From positions 62,001 to 126,000 of the forward strand of contig JADANN010000118.1 of assembly GCA_018806985.1 (NCBI GenBank): a stretch of DNA of 64,000 bases, written 5' to 3'. Shown here piece after piece: positions 59,568 to 64,000 of this stretch (positions are counted from its first letter, which is position 1; every line of letters begins with the position of its first letter). The translations under genes and the position numbers were made by a program. The DNA comes from Angiostrongylus vasorum. Its lineage: Eukaryota; Nematoda; Chromadorea; Rhabditida; Metastrongylidae. Below the pieces are notes generated by a model that saw only the letters and a program-made list of their open reading frames with translations, searched no databases and was not told the DNA's origin.

Positions 59568-60012
59568 TTTCCTACTTAGTTTCTCAATTTGCGGCTTAGA
59601 CTACTACTGTTGAAGATAGTGTGGGCAAACCAGAAAGAAAACGAAAAGAACTGACATCGCATGCAGTGTGCTGCAGCGTCATTTTTTGATAAGCAATTCG
59701 TTGTTTTCTAATGTTCAATGCATATAATGACTTTTGGGCATTGAATGGAATGAGAGGATATCAAAACAACAAAGGGAACATCGCAATATTCCTTGCACAA
59801 CTTATGGAACTTCATTAAATTCTGACGACAGTATGACTGCATAGTGGACGAATTTTTTCCTCTCTTCATACAATAGTTGTATATGCTCCAAAAAATTGGA
59901 AAGGTGTAAAGAAGAATACACATCATACAAAGGATAACAGAAACGCAGGAATTTCTTCAGAACACAGAGAAAACCGATTTGTACAACAGAAACCACGATA
60001 AATATATTAAGG
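59568..60012. other. No recognised feature
   Basis: AT-rich spacer between the orphan ORFs and the RTE element. Confidence 0.35.
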
Positions 60013-62727
60013 GAGGGAGAATCGTAGAGTCAAAAAGGCGCGCACGGAATCATGTATTCTTCGTTCTCTTCACTACATCTTCGATGTCCTTGAAAGCTCT
60101 CCAAACCGCTCGTTCCCTTCTTCTCAACTCTGGAGCTAAGTTCATCATGTTGACTTCCCGACCTAGAAAGTAACTGCAGCACTCGGAGATATTTATTCCG
60201 TTTAGCGTTAATGGGGCAACGTAGCCGATCCATTCCTCATGAACACCGTTTTTGTGAGATTCAGTCGAAGACCGATCTTTCTACAGGCCTTATCAAAGAC
60301 GGCAAGCATTCGTTTCAACTGATTAGTGCTTCGTATTATGAAAACGTCATAAACAAAGCAATGATGGTGTCATTGCCGACTGTCGATTTTTACTCGAATT
60401 TTGTCCTATTCAAATGCTTGCATGACATTCAGGAGGCCGGCAGTAAATAATTTTGGTGAGACGGTATCGCCTTCTCTAAACCCTCTCTTGACGACGATGT
60501 TATTATCGTTATAGAATGGTGACATTTTGGTTGTCAAACTTTTGAATACCTGACGAAGAATCTTCAAGTATTGAATAAGGACTCTCTTGCTGTCCTGGAC
60601 CTCCGTGGCAGCTTCCATCTCAAACAGGTCAAAAGCCTTCTTTAAATCGATGGAAATGGGATAGAGCAGTCCTCAGTACTCTCGCGATACTTCGATGAGT
60701 TCTGCTATCGTGTGGATGTGGTCCACCTCACTGAATCCTTTTCGTTACCTTGCTTGCTCATATAGTTGTCCTTCATCCAGTGTTCTGTCACTTCTGTTTA
60801 AAATAACTCGAGTGAAGAGTTTGTAGACGACAGATATCAAGCAGATTGGCAATAGTTGCCCATGTCGTGGGAGTAACCTTACTTGGATAACAGCACGGTC
60901 CTACTGGTCCTCCACTGAGTAGGAACCTTGTATCCAGACAAGTTACGTGTGAAGAGTCAAGCTAGTGTGTTTATGAGAACTGGCGGAAGGTGCTTCGCGT
61001 GTCTATATCTTATCCCGTCCAGATCAGGTGTTGCTCGATTCTTTACGGACGAAGCAGTACATCTGATTTCGTAAGGAAGAACCGGTGGAATGACATATCC
61101 ACTCTCCTTTACTCCGTGTGATGATTGGAGGACGTGGCTATTGAAGATATCCCTGTAATAACTGTAAATGATTTTCTCCATTGCCGTTTTGGAAGCTGTA
61201 ACTGTTCCACGTTGGCGAATCAGCTCGAATGTTTCTGGATACAGACGATTTTTGGTGACTTTTGAACTCTCAGCTTCCATAGCCCTAACGTGAAGATGTT
61301 GAATGAGTTGGTAGTATTCATCGTCGATGTTGTCGAGAACGGCATCTTCCCAGCAACCGACTAATTAACTGAGCAAGTCTGTATCAGTTTCCCTGTGGAA
61401 TATAGAATAGTAACGTATCTACTTCTTAGAGTTCGAGTCGACCTGGGCCAATGCAGCAATGTATTGATTGGTGCATTGGCCAAGTCGACTAGAACTCGAA
61501 GGAGCAGGTATGTTGCTATTAAGGCAAAACCTTCGATTTAATACGATGTGGTCTATTTCGTTATGGTACTCTCCACCGGGAGACTCCCACGTCCAGCGTT
61601 GATAGTGGGGATTCGTGAATCGCGAGTTACCATGAATGGTCTTGGTCTTCATTACAAATTCAGACGGCCCTTCACCCTGCTCGTTATATTCTAATCCGTG
61701 ACTCTCAATGTTAAATTCATCCGACGTTTTCTGAGTCTAATCTTAGCGTTAAAATCTCCAATGAGGACTTTTAAAGAATGTATAGTCTTGTAGAACTTCT
61801 CCAAGGCCATATAGAGGAAAACACTGACTTCGTTATCGTCATAGCTTGATGTCGGGGCATGGACGACGAACACTGTAAAATGCGGTAATGATTCATATCT
61901 CTTCAACTGTAAGCGTCCGATTCGGGTTGTTAGTTGTTTGAATGAGTCAACGTTCATGGCAAAACTCGTGTTGATGAGAACTTCGACGGGGCCGACTCCT
62001 CTACTGCCGCATGTTCCGAGGAAAAATTCTTCTCCAATGTCATAGACGGCGTTGAATGGGTGGCTTCGTCTCGTCTCAGCCACTCCGATGACGTTATACC
62101 TTATCCTTTCTGGCTGAGTGATCAACTTCTCTAACGAAGAAATGCAAGTGTACGTGCAGTGTAGGCACACGCCGTCACCCTAGTCCTTCGAGATTTGGCA
62201 GCTAACCCTGAGATATTAGCAGCCTCTCCGCACTCCTCATACCTAACGCTTCTTTATTGAGGGCCCTTTCTGGGTCAGGGGATAAAGCCCACCTATTTTA
62301 CTGTGTTTAGCGTTTGTAACCTATGTACGGCTTGCAGTGCTTCAAACGTGCTAATTGGATATCTTGCCAGCTTTTCCCAGGTTACATGGGGAGCTTATTT
62401 GTTGGAGGGAATTCCTAACCGCTTTTTATATACCAATCTGTTAGTTGATTGCAGGGTTTGGCTGAATTGACTCGTAGAATACCATCTGCATAAATGAGAA
62501 CAAACACATGCACGGCACACATGAATACGTCCTCGTAAACACAAAAGGTATGTGCCATATCAGCGCAGCAGGAACAAAAAATCCAATGACGGGTCCACCT
62601 GAGTCTAGGCGAAGCATAATGTCAATTTTGGTCCACGATTAACTCCCTATCGGCCACCTGTGGACCCGCCACATTGCCTCGCGACTAACTGGCACGAGAT
62701 CACTTCTATGAGTGAGATCCGTGGTAC
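60013..62727 (-). mobile_element. RTE-type retrotransposon with 5' end kept and 3' end lost
   Basis: Minus-strand order: 5' leader (62727-62560) matching 34382-34260; endonuclease (62140-61650: [18 protein letters not shown]); RT upstream part (61280-60400: KRGFREGDTVSPKLFTAGLL at about 60480); the stretch corresponding to the FADD box lies in broken frame near 60350; it ends at 60013 at the point matching 31900 of the fuller copy, so about 500 bp of 3' end is absent. An 80 bp hairpin (61429-61498) replaces part of the linker, and about 170 bp at 62215-62390 is not in the other copy. Confidence 0.88.
61429..61498. repeat. Near-perfect inverted repeat inside the RTE element
   Basis: Arm 61429-61455 (GAGTTCGAGTCGACCTGGGC and CAATGCA) pairs with 61471-61498 (TGCATTGGCCAAGTCGACT and AGAACTC), with about 15 bases between. 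Absent from the other RTE copies. Confidence 0.8.
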
Positions 62728-63035
62728 ATCGGTAGACTACAACAATTAATGAGTGTTGCTAATGTTTTGATTTCTACTTTACAAAAACGATGCACTTCCC
62801 AGTCAGACAGTTATGCTTCAATTCAATATATTTGAAACTCTGAGATGCATTAGCACACCAAATTTAAGTTAGAGAGAAAGTACGCAAAAATCGTCTAATT
62901 GAGCTATATTCACTTACAGTCAATGGTTCATCATTGTTTAGTACAACTATATGCCACATCAGTCTACACTTGAAAGGATAGCGTTTCTGAATAGCAATTA
63001 TTGCCTAAGGCTTGATGGAAAAGTCAGACTATCTT
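62728..63035. other. No recognised feature
   Basis: AT-rich flank between the RTE 5' end and a repeat C copy. Confidence 0.35.
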
Positions 63036-63500
63036 CACGATTGCAATGATGCTGAGATATTTGCAAAACTCAAACCCCAGGCCAGATTCGAACCCACGAT
63101 TACCCTTTTCGGGTGGTCACGTGTTACCCACTTCGCCGCTGAGGCCCTTGCTTTGGCTTTTTTTATCGCGACGGTAACAGGCAACAAATACAAAAAGGTA
63201 CACATTGTGATTTCGACTGCAGCAGTCTAAGTTTAACTGGGTTCAACGCCGATTTGTGCTCCCTGGATTATTCCTGTTAACATGTGATTGCTTATTACAC
63301 TGTTAGGAAGCAGAGCAAAATAGGGGCCACAGCGCTGCAGTGGGTAACATGTGAGCCCTCAGAAAGTGTAGTCACTGGTTCGAATCTGGCCTGGAGTCTG
63401 AGTTTCGCAAATATCTTAGCATCATTGTAGTTGTACTTGACATAACACCATCCTGTGAAAAATAATAGACAGTAAATAAAGAGATTATACATAGTGGTCT
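63036..63500. repeat. Repeat C foldback with clear tRNA-like segments
   Basis: Left arm GATGCTGAGATATTTGCAAA, right arm TTTCGCAAATATCTTAGCAT. Inside the right half, GCTGCAGTGGGTAACATGTG and GGTTCGAATCTGG are a good A-box/B-box pair. Confidence 0.78.
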
Positions 63501-63814
63501 CTTCACGACTGCTAGCTTAAATAAGGTTAATACTCGAATGGCCATAAGTGATATAGCAGATTTCGAACACTGCAATACTCAATGTGAGAACTCTGGTCAC
63601 CCGATTTTTTCTCAGACTACGCTTTCTTCTTATTTCATGGCAAAATAAACAAAACATAAAGAGATATGATTAGAAACAGAAAGTTAATCTACAGTTTTCA
63701 TTTCGATGCAGAGTTCAATTCAGTCGTGTACTACATCGACTAGGAGATATCCTAGAATGCACCGAACAACGAAAAAAACAGTGATGTCATTAATGTTGTC
63801 AATTTTCACTTACT

Positions 63815-64000
63815 GCCTACTAATTTTTAATAGCAGGGTATTACGTGAAATATAGCCATAATGTTACTGAGATATTTGCAAAACTCCAGACTGTTGGTGT
63901 CTATGGTGGGGACCGAACACGCTATCAACCCTTCCAGGAGGTAACGCGTTCACCACCACACTATGCGAGTCCTTCGTTTCGCCTCTCTCTCAGCCGTGTT
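63815..64000 (+). repeat. Repeat C unit, cut by the window end
   Basis: Starts TTACTGCCTACTAATTTTTA, then TTACTGAGATATTTGCAAAA, and continues to the last base (CCTCTCTCTCAGCCGTGTT). It resembles the 15.5 kb copy more than the others. Confidence 0.75.

Overview
This window looks like nuclear DNA of a nematode, most likely a clade V (strongylid-type) parasite. It is AT-rich, has spliced genes with short exons and clean GT...TTTCAG introns, has start exons directly behind a splice acceptor (as in SL trans-splicing), and is packed with degenerate RTE-type retrotransposons and tRNA-like SINEs. No bacterial, viral, CRISPR, rRNA or bona fide tRNA gene was seen. The species assignment is inference.

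Layout. 1-20230 holds no gene I can support; it is repeat debris (RTE fragments, SINEs, a mariner relic, palindromic repeats) between unrecognised sequence. 20232-24246 (-) is a 13-exon RING1-type Polycomb ubiquitin ligase, 516 aa, every exon junction in phase. 25009-29622 (+) is a 9-exon TRM7/FTSJ1 tRNA 2'-O-methyltransferase. 29623-37382 is intergenic and carries a nearly full-length ~3.0 kb RTE element nested in an older palindromic repeat. 37383-43444 (+) is a 7-exon KCTD-type BTB protein of 307 aa. 44575-48051 (-) is an 8-exon NAD(P)HX dehydratase (NAXD, 294 aa), and 48476-59029 (-) is an IKK-epsilon/TBK1-type kinase (ikke-1-like). These last two are head-to-tail, 425 bp apart, and probably co-transcribed. 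59030-64000 holds another RTE element and palindromic repeats.

The genes do not form one pathway. They act in chromatin ubiquitylation, tRNA anticodon-loop methylation, BTB/cullin-type adaptor function, nicotinamide-nucleotide repair and IKK-type signalling. From memory, C. elegans ikke-1 (R107.4) and its NAXD homologue (R107.2) lie on one cosmid, so that pair looks syntenic.

The most interesting content is the repeat system. At least four non-autonomous families swap heads, a shared central core and tails. The core holds a hairpin with a compensatory double change, and RTE 5' ends carry a covarying hairpin followed by a ribozyme-like string. Four coding exons of two genes read correctly only if one A is removed from an A-run, which points to assembly indels or recent decay.
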